NCBI GenBank assembly: GCA_027487555.1
Contig: JAIYDI010000042.1
Span: 62,001 to 126,000 of the forward strand
Reading direction: 5' to 3'
DNA from: Hyphomicrobiales bacterium
GTDB lineage: Bacteria; Pseudomonadota; Alphaproteobacteria; Rhizobiales; Devosiaceae
DNA length: 64,000 nucleotides
In this document: piece after piece, positions 8,928 to 16,554 of the stretch
Numbering within the stretch: the first letter of the stretch is position 1
Layout of the letters: each line of letters opens with the position of its first letter
Notes under the pieces: model-generated
What the model was told of the DNA's origin: nothing
Seen by the model: only the letters and a program-made list of their open reading frames with translations
The model's database searches: none
Translations under genes and position numbers: made by a program

Positions 8928-9200
8928 GCCGCGCAGTTTCTCGGCGATCCGGTCAACCATGGACCTGTTCGCCTCAAGGCCAAGCATCTAGCCTGGCGGG
9001 TCAACCAGTGTGGCGAGAGCGGCATTGTTCGAGGGCAATGTCATTTGTCCTGTAGGGTCCCCGTACCGCCGGATCCGGACATCGTTCCATTGCTCGGGTG
9101 GAAATACTCCAATCTCGCGCACGATGAACAAGACGTCTTTCGCTGTACGATCGGGCCACACCGGGCAGACCCGCTGTGTCTTGCCGCAGCCGCTTGTCAT
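8928..9200 (-). pseudogene. Decayed C-terminal remnant of an AAA-type NTPase gene
   Basis: This frame reads KTQRVCPVWPDRTAKDVLF, then IGVFPPEQWNDVRIRR, then ALATLVDPPG, stop, MLGLEANRSMVDRIAEKL. It aligns without gaps to the C-terminus of the NTPase at 10392-10988 (KTQRLHQLWQDRAGAYDLV, IGTFPFEDRNDLGMRR, GLATLVEPAGKVLHLKADSSVAERVSQVIARL). The in-frame TAG at 8988-8990 replaces the Lys codon of the homologue, one base from AAG. Another TAG sits directly before the ATG at 9200, and no P-loop half is recognisable between here and the glycosyltransferase stop at 9332. It is a truncated, nonsense-interrupted duplicate. The rest of 8815-9331 shows no other gene. Confidence 0.75.
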
Positions 9201-9331
9201 CTACAGGCTCGCGGAGCCTCGGGCGCGCCTTGCGCGGTGCTCTCCAAGACTTGCTCGACCTGCACGAATAGCAGACGCGGCCGTGCCGGTCGCAATGGGT
9301 CATGCCAGCTCATACGTCCCGTGAGCCAGGA

Positions 9332-10321
9332 CTATTCAAGGTCGACTTCCAAGGCCAATTCATGCGCCGCCGCAAGTGCGACGTTGAACATATCTTCTGC
9401 CTGATCCCGGCCGACGATCCGCCCGGTTGCATTGGTGGCAGCAACTCGCTCCAAAACGGGGTGGATTACGCCGCGGAACCGATCAGGGCGCTCGACAAGT
9501 CCGCGCGTCAGGCCTGCCTGCTCGAAATCCTGGTACTTTTCGAGGCCCTCGAGGGCCTTGAGCTTTGCAACCACGAAATCGTTGAACAGCGCCATGCGAG
9601 GTGCTGCCTCATAATCCTCTGGCCGGTATGGGTTTACCTCCGCCATATACTGCTCCGGCGTCTGCCGGTTCTGGGAGCCGTGACCCAGCCTCAGCGAACG
9701 GTCGCTCCATGCGAGGCGTCGGCGGTGCTCGATGCGCCGTAGCGCAACTCGGGTGTCAAACGCTCGCAAATGCAGCAGATACAGTCCAGGCGCGAAGTTC
9801 AGTGGCTTGTTTGTCCGATGAAAACCAGCCCCATACTTCGCTGGCGCCTTGTGGACCAGTTGTTTGCAATATCCAAACTCGAACTCAAGCCACTGTCGGA
9901 CCTCAAGCACCGGCACGGATGGCTCATAGTCGGGTTCATGCTCCGCTCGGTGCAGTATGTTGAAACCCACAGCGTTGAAGTGTTTGCCGGGGATTCTTGC
10001 GAGATAGTCTGCAAAGGGCAGCCTGATGAGTGGATCTACAACCAGGAGTTCATCGACGTCGACGTAGATAACGACGTCATAGTAGGCGAGGAGCGCCTCA
10101 GTCATGTACCCGATCATGGCCGCTCGCACGATCTGATCTATGGGCGCCTTTGGTCGCTTGATGACATGGCTCGGCTCAAGTCCGTCCGTCGATCCGTCCG
10201 TCGAACCGTCGTCGATGATGAAGAGATTTTCCTCACCGATCAACCTTGCATAGTGTCCATGCCAGATCGGCATGAACTCTCGCTCGTCGTAAACGGTTGT
10301 GATCGCGGCAATTCTCAGCAT
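9332..10321 (-). CDS. GT2-like glycosyltransferase, copy 2 of a paralogous pair
   Basis: The 329-residue protein starts MLRIAAITTVYDEREF, with GGAG 6 bp upstream of the ATG. It has NLFIIDDGSTDGSTDG near residues 32-46 and the DVDE metal site at 88-91, then GKHFNAVGFNILHR and FHRTNKPLNFAPGLYLLHL. It belongs to the same Glyco_tranf_2_4/GT92-like group as the gene at 7822-8814 and is plainly its paralogue, though the C-terminal third has diverged. The likely role is addition of a sugar to a cell-surface glycan. It sits 70 bp downstream of a P-loop NTPase frame, and the two form a repeated NTPase-glycosyltransferase unit. Confidence 0.8.
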   Translation of the reverse strand: MLRIAAITTVYDEREFMPIWHGHYARLIGEENLFIIDDGSTDGSTDGLEPSHVIKRPKAPIDQIVRAAMIGYMTEALLAYYDVVIYVDVDELLVVDPLIRLPFADYLARIPGKHFNAVGFNILHRAEHEPDYEPSVPVLEVRQWLEFEFGYCKQLVHKAPAKYGAGFHRTNKPLNFAPGLYLLHLRAFDTRVALRRIEHRRRLAWSDRSLRLGHGSQNRQTPEQYMAEVNPYRPEDYEAAPRMALFNDFVVAKLKALEGLEKYQDFEQAGLTRGLVERPDRFRGVIHPVLERVAATNATGRIVGRDQAEDMFNVALAAAHELALEVDLE

Positions 10322-10391
10322 GTGAACTCCGTTACGGATTGGTCGTCCGGCCAAGCAAGCAGGCAGTGTTATGCCTGGCGCTGGGGGCACC

Positions 10392-10988
10392 CTAGGCTAC
10401 GGCCAATCGCGCTATCACCTGCGACACCCGCTCGGCCACGGAACTGTCGGCTTTGAGGTGTAGCACCTTGCCCGCGGGCTCCACCAGCGTGGCGAGCCCG
10501 GCAGTGATTGAGGCCGCCATCACCTGCACGGTCAGGTTCGTGCGCCGCCGCATGCCCAGATCGTTCCGGTCCTCGAAGGGAAATGTTCCGATCGGCAGGA
10601 CGACTACGAGGTCGTAGGCCCCGGCGCGGTCCTGCCACAACTGGTGCAGGCGCTGCGTCTTGTCGTTGGCGTCGTGTGCTGGGAAACAGCGTATCCAGTT
10701 GCACATGATGTCCATTTCCCACCTGTCCGCTATGAAGCCGGCAAGGTTTGCGGTGCGCGCCGCATGTATCGCGCACCACTCGAAATGGCTATCCATCCAG
10801 GCCCACACGGCAGCCCATTGCCGGGCTTCCGACGCTGCTGGTGGCTGTTGGCTTTTGTGAAACTCCGCCCGCCGTTTGTAGATGTGCTCGAGATTTTCGG
10901 GCAGGACTGGTAGCGAAAGTGCCTCCCCAAGTGCGCTGGCTAGCGTGGTCTTGCCCGCGCCCGCAGGGCCGCTGATGGCTATCTTATA
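10392..10988 (-). CDS. P-loop NTPase (AAA_28-like) frame lacking a canonical start; possibly a pseudogene
   Basis: The frame contains a Walker A motif, KIAISGPAGAGKTTLASAL (GPAGAGKTT at 10944-10970). It then runs through WEMDIMCNWIRCFPAHD, YDLVVVLPIGTFPFEDRND and a C-terminal LHLKADSSVAERVSQVIARLAVA. This resembles small AAA_28-type NTPases or kinases that phosphorylate a small metabolite. The frame is open from a TGA at 11142-11144 down to the TAG at 10392, yet it has no ATG, GTG or TTG before a GTG at 10808, well after the P-loop. Either it uses a rare start (ATT/ATC/ATA/CTG) or the start is lost. Starting at 10808 would give a 138-residue protein without an ATP site. The 5' limit given here is only the beginning of recognisable homology. 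Confidence 0.6.
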   Translation of the reverse strand, partial: YKIAISGPAGAGKTTLASALGEALSLPVLPENLEHIYKRRAEFHKSQQPPAASEARQWAAVWAWMDSHFEWCAIHAARTANLAGFIADRWEMDIMCNWIRCFPAHDANDKTQRLHQLWQDRAGAYDLVVVLPIGTFPFEDRNDLGMRRRTNLTVQVMAASITAGLATLVEPAGKVLHLKADSSVAERVSQVIARLAVA

Positions 10989-11225
10989 CGGCGACTTCTC
11001 TCTCCGCTGTGGTTGGATCTGAACGTTGCGGCGGAGGCGCCCGGTGAGGCGCGACGCTGCGTCAACTTCAAACCTTAGCCAAATGTGACAACAATGTCGA
11101 AATTCGTGAAGCGCAATAGCGCGTGCGAGGCCAGTGGTGGTTCAGCAGCGCTTGTCTTGTCGGGGCGTCGTACCTAAAGCATCGCCAATGGACTCGGCGG
11201 GCGCGCGTCGCCTTCGCCTGAAAGC

Positions 11226-12260
11226 ATGAAGGCCAAGAACTCCGCGATGTACCCCCGTTCGATTCTCATCGTTACCGATGCCTGGCACCCGCAGATCAAC
11301 GGGGTTGTGCGGTCGATCGAACTGGTGAAACGCGAACTGGAGGGGCGAGGCATTACCGTACACATCCTTGCGCCTGATAGGTTCCGGACTTTCCCCATGC
11401 CGGGCTATGATGAGATCAGGCTGTCAGCCACACTCGCGGCGCCGGTCTACCGGCAGATCGAAGCTTTTGGTGCGGACGCCGTGCATATCGCCACAGAGGG
11501 TCCGCTTGGCCTGATTGCCAGACGCTGGTGTGTGCTCAACAGGGTGCGGTTCTCGACGGCCTACCACACGCAGTTTCCCGAGTATCTGCGGGCACGGCTG
11601 CCAGTTCCGCTGCATTGGAGTTACCGGTTCCTTCGCTGGTTTCACGGCGCGGCGGACTATTGCCTGGTCGGCACGCCGCACCTGAAGACGCTGCTCGAAA
11701 ATCGTGGCTTCAAGAATGCGGTGATCTGGCAGAAAGGGGTCGATACCCAACTTTTCAATCCCGCGAAGCGGGCCGAACTCGACTATAGGGGTCCGGTATT
11801 CCTTTATGTCGGCCGCGTTGCGGTGGAAAAGAATATCGAGGCTTTCCTGGCGCTCGACCTGCCGGGCACCAGGCTCGTTGTTGGCGGAGGGCCGAGCCTC
11901 GAAAAGCTGCGCGTTGCCTATCCGGATGCGGTCCTTCTCGGACCCAGGCAGGGTGAGGAACTGGCGCGGCTCTATGCATCGGCGGATGTTTTCGTATTTC
12001 CCTCCAAAACCGATACGTTCGGTCTCGTCTTGCTCGAGGCGCTGGCTAGCGGAACGCCGGTGGCCGCCTACCCGGTTACCGGCCCGATCGATGTCATCGG
12101 CGATGCTCCCGTGGGCGTTCTGGACCGTGACCTGAAATCGGCCGCGCTCCGCGCCCTCGATATTCCGCGCGCCGAGTGCCGCGCCTATGCCGAAGGCTTT
12201 TCCTGGGCGGCCAGCACCGATCAGTTCCTGGGCTACATGCCGGTGCGGCAGGGTCGGTAA
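11226..12260 (+). CDS. GT4 glycosyltransferase, alpha-mannosyltransferase/MgtA-like
   Basis: The 344-residue product has the GT-B pattern of the MgtA/PimB/SQD2-like group. The N-terminal ILIVTDAWHPQINGVVRSIE is the acceptor-side glycine-rich loop. FSTAYHTQFPEYLRARLP lies near residue 105, FLYVGRVAVEKNIEAFL opens the donor domain near residue 195, and FPSKTDTFGLVLLEALASGTP is the nucleotide-sugar E-x7-E motif. Members attach mannose or glucuronic acid to diacylglycerol or related lipids, so a glycolipid role is plausible. It is divergent from the NTPase frame. Either Met1 or Met8 (11247) could be the start; neither has a strong ribosome site. Confidence 0.85.
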   Translation: MKAKNSAMYPRSILIVTDAWHPQINGVVRSIELVKRELEGRGITVHILAPDRFRTFPMPGYDEIRLSATLAAPVYRQIEAFGADAVHIATEGPLGLIARRWCVLNRVRFSTAYHTQFPEYLRARLPVPLHWSYRFLRWFHGAADYCLVGTPHLKTLLENRGFKNAVIWQKGVDTQLFNPAKRAELDYRGPVFLYVGRVAVEKNIEAFLALDLPGTRLVVGGGPSLEKLRVAYPDAVLLGPRQGEELARLYASADVFVFPSKTDTFGLVLLEALASGTPVAAYPVTGPIDVIGDAPVGVLDRDLKSAALRALDIPRAECRAYAEGFSWAASTDQFLGYMPVRQGR

Positions 12261-12399
12261 CGGCGCAACTGCCCTTTCGACAAGGTTTGCATCCCTTGTG
12301 GGTCACAATAACAGTCCCAAAAAGACGTTCCATGATTGCGCAGCCGACCGAGCGGCATAGGATGGTGTCGCGGAGGAACAGCGAGAGAGGAGAGTTGCT

Positions 12400-12765
12400 T
12401 TGCACCGGTTCAAGGTTACCAAGTCGAAGAGCGGCGAGTTCGTCGCGAAATTTGTCTACAACGCCGAGACAATGCTGTGGTCGGAGGGGTACTCGGCCAA
12501 GGCAAGCGCGCACGGCTGCATCGAAAGCCTCAAGAAGAACGCGCCTACCGCTCCAACTGTTGATCTCACCAAAGAAGAGACCGGCAAGGGCTATCGCTTC
12601 GAAATCGCTGGTTCCAAGGACGGGCAGTTCTTCGTGCGGTTTGTTGCAGCCAATGGCGAGACAATGGTGCGCTCCGAAACGTACACTCGCCGCGCGAGCG
12701 CAGTGAAGTGCATAGAGTCGCTCAAGGCACGCGCTGGCACAGCAGAGACCCTCGAGGAATTATGA
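12400..12765 (+). CDS. DUF1508 (YegP-like) tandem-repeat protein
   Basis: The 121-residue protein contains two copies of the DUF1508 unit. Copy 1 is about residues 4-47 (FKVTKSKSGEFVAKFVYNAE ending CIESLKKN) and copy 2 about residues 66-109 (FEIAGSKDGQFFVRFVAANG ending CIESLKAR). Function is not established; YegP-type proteins are small, cytosolic and often stress-associated. Translation appears to begin at TTG 12400 (MHRFKVT), preceded by the strong GAGAGAGGAGAG ribosome site. It stands alone, 139 bp after the GT4 gene. Confidence 0.8.
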   Translation: MHRFKVTKSKSGEFVAKFVYNAETMLWSEGYSAKASAHGCIESLKKNAPTAPTVDLTKEETGKGYRFEIAGSKDGQFFVRFVAANGETMVRSETYTRRASAVKCIESLKARAGTAETLEEL

Positions 12766-12937
12766 CCGAGTCGGCGCCCTCGTTCCATGCGAGGGCGCCT
12801 TGACCACGTTTGAATCGCGCCCTAAACATCAATCACTTGCATTGCGCGGAACGGGTTATGGCTCAGGGAGTAGCAGCGACAGTCGCCGTCGGCCGGATGG
12901 CCGCAGCCTCCGCGCGCGCTCACGCCCCCGCTCTCTA

Positions 12938-12973
12938 GCTCTCCCCATGGGCCGCCACGCGGCCGGGGAGAGC
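12938..12973. repeat. GC-rich two-step hairpin in the 12766-13103 gap
   Basis: Outer arms GCTCTCCCC (12938-12946) and GGGGAGAGC (12965-12973) pair perfectly. Inside them GGCCGC (12950-12955) pairs with GCGGCC (12959-12964) around a CAC loop, leaving a 3-base bulge. No T-run follows on either strand, so it could be a terminator without a U-tract or a repeat element. I see no gene in the rest of this 338-bp gap; an AGAGG ribosome site precedes the aminotransferase at 13104. Confidence 0.5.
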
Positions 12974-13103
12974 GGAAACGACCAGCCGGCCCAGCGGGGC
13001 CGTTTAACCCAGCGACAACCATAATTCCGCGATAATCAGCGCCGCTATCAAAGCGCGTTGCCCGCCTGAGGGCGAAACGAGTCGCGGTCAGCAGAGGTCA
13101 GCC

Positions 13104-14321
13104 ATGTTTGAAGATTTCCACCGCATTCGCCGCCTGCCGCCCTACGTGTTCGCCCATATCGATCCGATCAAGGCGAAGTTGCGTGCCAATGGCACTGACA
13201 TTATCGATCTCGGCATGGGCAACCCGGATATGCCCACCCCGCAGCACATCGTCGACAAGCTCAAGGAGACGGTGAAGGACCCGCGCACCCACCGCTATTC
13301 GTCGTCGAAGGGTATTCCTGGGCTCCGCAAGGCGCAGGCGAGCTATTACGGCCGCCGGTTCGGGGTAAAGGTGAACCCGGATACGCAGGTCGTCGCGACG
13401 CTGGGCTCCAAGGAAGGTTTCGCCAATATGGCCGCGGCGATCACCGCGCCGGGCGACGTGGTGCTGGTGCCGAACCCGACCTATCCGATCCATTCTTTCG
13501 GCTTCATCATGAGTGGCGGCGTCGTCCGCTCCATGCCCGCCGAGCCTGACGAGAACTTCCTCGTTGCACTTGACCGTGCCGTGCGGCACTCGATCCCGAA
13601 GCCGATCGCGCTGATCCTCAACTACCCAGCCAACCCAACGGCCTATACGGCGTCGCTGGACTTCTATGCCGAGGTGGTGAAGTACTGCAAGGCCCACAAC
13701 ATCTGGATCCTGTCCGATCTGGCCTATTCGGAGATCTACTTCGATGGGGAAGTGCCGCCGTCGGTGCTGCAGGTGCCTGGCGCCATTGATATCACAGTCG
13801 AGTTTACCTCGATGTCGAAGACCTACTCAATGCCGGGCTGGCGCGTTGGCTTTGCGGTCGGCAACGAGCGGCTGATTTCGGCGCTGACCCGGGTGAAGTC
13901 CTATCTCGACTACGGTGCATTCACCCCCATCCAGGTGGCCGCAGCGGCAGCCCTCAACGGCTCGGATGACGTCATCGAGGAGGTGCGCAACGTCTATCGC
14001 GAGCGCCGTGACGTGATGATCGAGAGCTTCGCGCGCTCTGGCTGGAACCTGCCGTCCCCAAAGGCGACGATGTTCGTCTGGTCGCCTATCCCACCGCAAT
14101 ATGCGCATCTGGGTTCGCTTGAGTTCGCCAAGCTGCTCATCCAGGAGACCGGCGTCGCTGTCGCTCCTGGTGTCGGTTTCGGCGAGTATGGCGATCAATA
14201 TGTGCGTCTGGCGCTCGTCGAAAACGAGCAGCGCATCCGGCAGGCTGCCCGCAACATCAAGAAGTTCCTCGCCGCCGCCCCCTCGGGGCACAATGTCGTG
14301 CCGCTCGCCGCGGCGAATTGA
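13104..14321 (+). CDS. Class I/II PLP aminotransferase (alanine/LL-DAP aminotransferase type)
   Basis: The 405-residue fold-type I aminotransferase shows IIDLGMGNPDMPTPQHIVDK near the N-terminus, then SSSKGIPGLRKAQASYYG. NYPANPTAYTA contributes the cofactor-contacting Asn, and SMSKTYSMPGWRVGFAVG near residue 240 contains the PLP-binding Lys. This group is often labelled LL-diaminopimelate aminotransferase in alphaproteobacteria but acts mainly as an alanine-type transaminase using glutamate or 2-oxoglutarate. Its location before hom and glpX is a conserved Hyphomicrobiales arrangement, here broken by an inserted toxin-antitoxin pair. Exact substrate is uncertain. Confidence 0.88.
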   Translation: MFEDFHRIRRLPPYVFAHIDPIKAKLRANGTDIIDLGMGNPDMPTPQHIVDKLKETVKDPRTHRYSSSKGIPGLRKAQASYYGRRFGVKVNPDTQVVATLGSKEGFANMAAAITAPGDVVLVPNPTYPIHSFGFIMSGGVVRSMPAEPDENFLVALDRAVRHSIPKPIALILNYPANPTAYTASLDFYAEVVKYCKAHNIWILSDLAYSEIYFDGEVPPSVLQVPGAIDITVEFTSMSKTYSMPGWRVGFAVGNERLISALTRVKSYLDYGAFTPIQVAAAAALNGSDDVIEEVRNVYRERRDVMIESFARSGWNLPSPKATMFVWSPIPPQYAHLGSLEFAKLLIQETGVAVAPGVGFGEYGDQYVRLALVENEQRIRQAARNIKKFLAAAPSGHNVVPLAAAN

Positions 14322-14335
14322 GGCTTTCTGCTGTC

Positions 14336-14635
14336 CTAAACATCGCTCCCGCCGATATCTCGGCGGGAGTGGATGATCTGGATCACATCTAGATCTTCTG
14401 CCCGGTAGCGGAACAGCACCACGTATGCGCCATGCGGAAAGCTTTGCACCTCAGCGCCAAGTTCGGGCCGTGCCCGCCCAATGGTGCCGGGAAGTTCGGC
14501 AAGGTGCAGGATTCGCGCCTCGATGGCGCGCACCAAGCGTTCGCCGGCTCGGGCGTCCCCGGTTTCGTCGAGCAGGTAGCGGTTGATTTGGCGCAACTGC
14601 AGCAGCGCTGTTCGGCTGAACCGGACCCGCCTCAT
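14336..14635 (-). CDS. parE: ParE/RelE-family toxin
   Basis: The 99-residue protein has the ParE pattern. It begins MRRVRFSRTALLQLRQINRYL, has a central LAELPGTIGRARPELGAEVQSFP, and ends with a strand-rich AYVVLFRYRAEDLDVIQIIHSRRD. ParE toxins typically poison DNA gyrase. The gene overlaps the upstream antitoxin by 4 bp, so the antitoxin is made first, as usual for type II systems. It is inserted between the aminotransferase and hom genes on the opposite strand, which suggests acquisition. Confidence 0.88.
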   Translation of the reverse strand: MRRVRFSRTALLQLRQINRYLLDETGDARAGERLVRAIEARILHLAELPGTIGRARPELGAEVQSFPHGAYVVLFRYRAEDLDVIQIIHSRRDIGGSDV

Positions 14636-14886
14636 GACTTTGGGTCGTAACCTGCATCCGCTTCATGCATGGAACTGGCGAGGTCCTCGACGACCTCGTC
14701 AGCGCTGTACCATTGGTCTACCGCCAGCGTCGCCGTCACCGACTGCTTCAATGCGACCAAGCGAGCCTCTTCAGCCTCCACCTGACGTAGGCCATGACGG
14801 ATGACCTCGCTTGCCGAACCAAACCGGCCGCTCCGGACCAGTGTTTCGACAAAGGCTTCCCAATGTGCGCCGATCGACACGTTCAT
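14632..14886 (-). CDS. parD: ParD-family antitoxin
   Basis: The 84-residue antitoxin starts MNVSIGAHWEAFVETLV at 14886, with AGGAG 8 bp upstream. The longer upstream frame lacks support. The N-terminal ribbon-helix-helix (MNVSIGAHWEAFVETLVRSGRF then SASEVIRHGLRQVEAEEARL) binds DNA, and the acidic C-terminus (DEVVEDLASSMHEADAG) should wrap around ParE. It is the first gene of the parDE operon and presumably autoregulates through the inverted repeat just upstream. Confidence 0.88.
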   Translation of the reverse strand: MNVSIGAHWEAFVETLVRSGRFGSASEVIRHGLRQVEAEEARLVALKQSVTATLAVDQWYSADEVVEDLASSMHEADAGYDPKS

Positions 14887-14909
14887 CGCGATGACTCCTG
14901 CAGGTAAGT

Positions 14910-14941
14910 CGATAACAAGAATGGCGCATATCCTGTTATCG
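14910..14941. promoter_or_regulatory. Inverted repeat, candidate ParD operator
   Basis: Perfect 8-bp arms CGATAACA (14910-14917) and TGTTATCG (14934-14941) are separated by 16 bp, starting 24 bp upstream of parD. The placement and dyad symmetry fit an autoregulatory site for a ribbon-helix-helix antitoxin. The site also lies about 70 bp upstream of hom on the other strand. Confidence 0.5.
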
Positions 14942-15010
14942 CGCAAATCCTATTGACGGATAGGCTAATACCTACCAGAACCACCACTAATCTCCCGCCG
15001 GGTTGCGTCT

Positions 15011-16519
15011 ATGTCCGATATCCATTCCTTCCGCCAAGCCGTCGAAACCTTCATCGCCACGAGGGGATGGACACCCACGCGCTTCGGCCGCACCATTGCC
15101 GGTGATCCGCTCTTTGTTTTCGACCTGCGCGAGGGCCGCGAGCCGCGCTCGGAGACGCGCGCGCGCATACTAAAGGCCATGCAGGATTTTGCCGATGCCG
15201 GCGCCGAGGCGCCACTGCGCATCGGTGTTGCCGGGCTCGGCAATGTCGGCGCGACGCTGGTGCGCATCATTCAGAAGGATGGTGCCGAACTCACCCGCAA
15301 GCTGGGCCGCCGCATCGCGGTCACCGCCATCTGCGCCCGTTCGCGCAGTCGCGACCGCGGCATAGATGCCTCCGACGTCGAGTGGTTCGACGACCCGGTC
15401 GCCCTTGCCAAATGGGATGGCATAGACCTGTTCGTCGAGCTGATCGGTGGCGAGGATGGGCCAGCCCTGGCCGCGGTGAAGGCTGCACTCGAGATTGGTC
15501 GACCGGTAGTTACCGCCAACAAGGCGTTGCTTGCGCGCCATGGCGTTGAACTCGCCAAGCTCGCCGAGGAGACCGGCGCCCAGCTCGGATTCGAGGCTGC
15601 AGTCGCCGGTGGCATCCCGGTGATCAAGACTCTGCGCGAAGGTCTCGGCACCGCCAAGATCGAGCGGGTCTATGGCATCATGAACGGCACGTGCAACTAC
15701 ATCCTCACCCGCATGGGCAATGAGGGCATCGGCTTCGCTGAATGCCTCGCCGATGCGCAGAGGCTCGGCTACGCCGAAGCCGACCCGACATTCGATGTCG
15801 GCGGCTTCGACACCGCGCACAAGCTCGCCATCCTTGCCTCGCTCTGCTTCGGCTGCGAGATCGCGCCGGACGAGATCTTCGTCGAGGGCATCACCACCAT
15901 CTCGCAGGCCGATATCAAGGTTGCGGGCGATCTCGGTTACAAGATCAAGCTGCTTGGCATCGCCCAGCGCTCCGCCGACGGTATCGACCAGCGCGTGCAC
16001 CCCACTCTCGTGCCGAAGTCGTCGTCCATCGCCGGCGTCGATGGCGTGCTGAACGCCGTGACCCTGGTAACAGATCATGTCAGCGAGTTGCTGCTCGCTG
16101 GCCCTGGCGCGGGTGGCCCACCTACCGCCTCGTCGGTACTGTCGGATATTCTCGACATTGCCCGTGGCACGCGTGTGCCGCCGCTCGGTGTGCCGAGTGC
16201 CGAACTCACTCCCTATGTGCAGGCGCCGATGCGCGCCCATGAGGGCGGCTACTACATCCGACTAAACGCCAAGGATGTGCCGGGCGCCTTTGCTGCTATT
16301 GCTTCTCGCATGGGTGCGGCGGGCATTTCGCTCGAAAGTGTCATTCAGCGGCCGGATTTGCGTGTTGATGATCCGGCGGCCGATGGCACTGCTACCCGTA
16401 CGGTGGTGCTGCTGACGCATTCCACCATGGAGCAGGCGGTTCGCGACGCCCTGGCCAAGATCGCGAGCGATGGGTTCATAGCGGGTACCCCGCAGATGAT
16501 CCGCATCGAACAACTCTAG
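15011..16519 (+). CDS. hom: Homoserine dehydrogenase with an extra N-terminal XRE-like domain
   Basis: The enzyme reduces aspartate semialdehyde to homoserine for threonine and methionine synthesis. The catalytic part is complete. The NAD(P) loop GVAGLGNVGATLVRI is near residue 72, the YGIMNGTCNYILTRM signature near 217, and the FAECLADAQRLGYAEADPTFDVGG substrate region follows. A C-terminal ACT domain (DVPGAFAAIASRMGAAGISLES, about 415-500) would sense threonine. Normal alphaproteobacterial enzymes start near residue 68 here. The extra 67 residues (VETFIATRGWTPTRFGR, GDPLFVFDLREGREPRSETR) resemble small XRE-like helix-turn-helix proteins. Starting at Met57 would remove this domain, but no ribosome site supports that. 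Confidence 0.92.
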   Translation: MSDIHSFRQAVETFIATRGWTPTRFGRTIAGDPLFVFDLREGREPRSETRARILKAMQDFADAGAEAPLRIGVAGLGNVGATLVRIIQKDGAELTRKLGRRIAVTAICARSRSRDRGIDASDVEWFDDPVALAKWDGIDLFVELIGGEDGPALAAVKAALEIGRPVVTANKALLARHGVELAKLAEETGAQLGFEAAVAGGIPVIKTLREGLGTAKIERVYGIMNGTCNYILTRMGNEGIGFAECLADAQRLGYAEADPTFDVGGFDTAHKLAILASLCFGCEIAPDEIFVEGITTISQADIKVAGDLGYKIKLLGIAQRSADGIDQRVHPTLVPKSSSIAGVDGVLNAVTLVTDHVSELLLAGPGAGGPPTASSVLSDILDIARGTRVPPLGVPSAELTPYVQAPMRAHEGGYYIRLNAKDVPGAFAAIASRMGAAGISLESVIQRPDLRVDDPAADGTATRTVVLLTHSTMEQAVRDALAKIASDGFIAGTPQMIRIEQL

Positions 16520-16523
16520 CAAG

Positions 16524-16544
16524 GCTCCGCATCTCCCGCGGAGC
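16524..16544 (+). other. Stem-loop in the hom-glpX intergenic gap
   Basis: GCTCCGC (16524-16530) pairs perfectly with GCGGAGC (16538-16544) around a 7-nt loop, directly before the glpX ribosome site (AGGAGA). It fills most of the 35-bp gap and could act in mRNA processing or translation; there is no T-run. Confidence 0.35.
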
Positions 16545-16554
16545 AGGAGATGCC

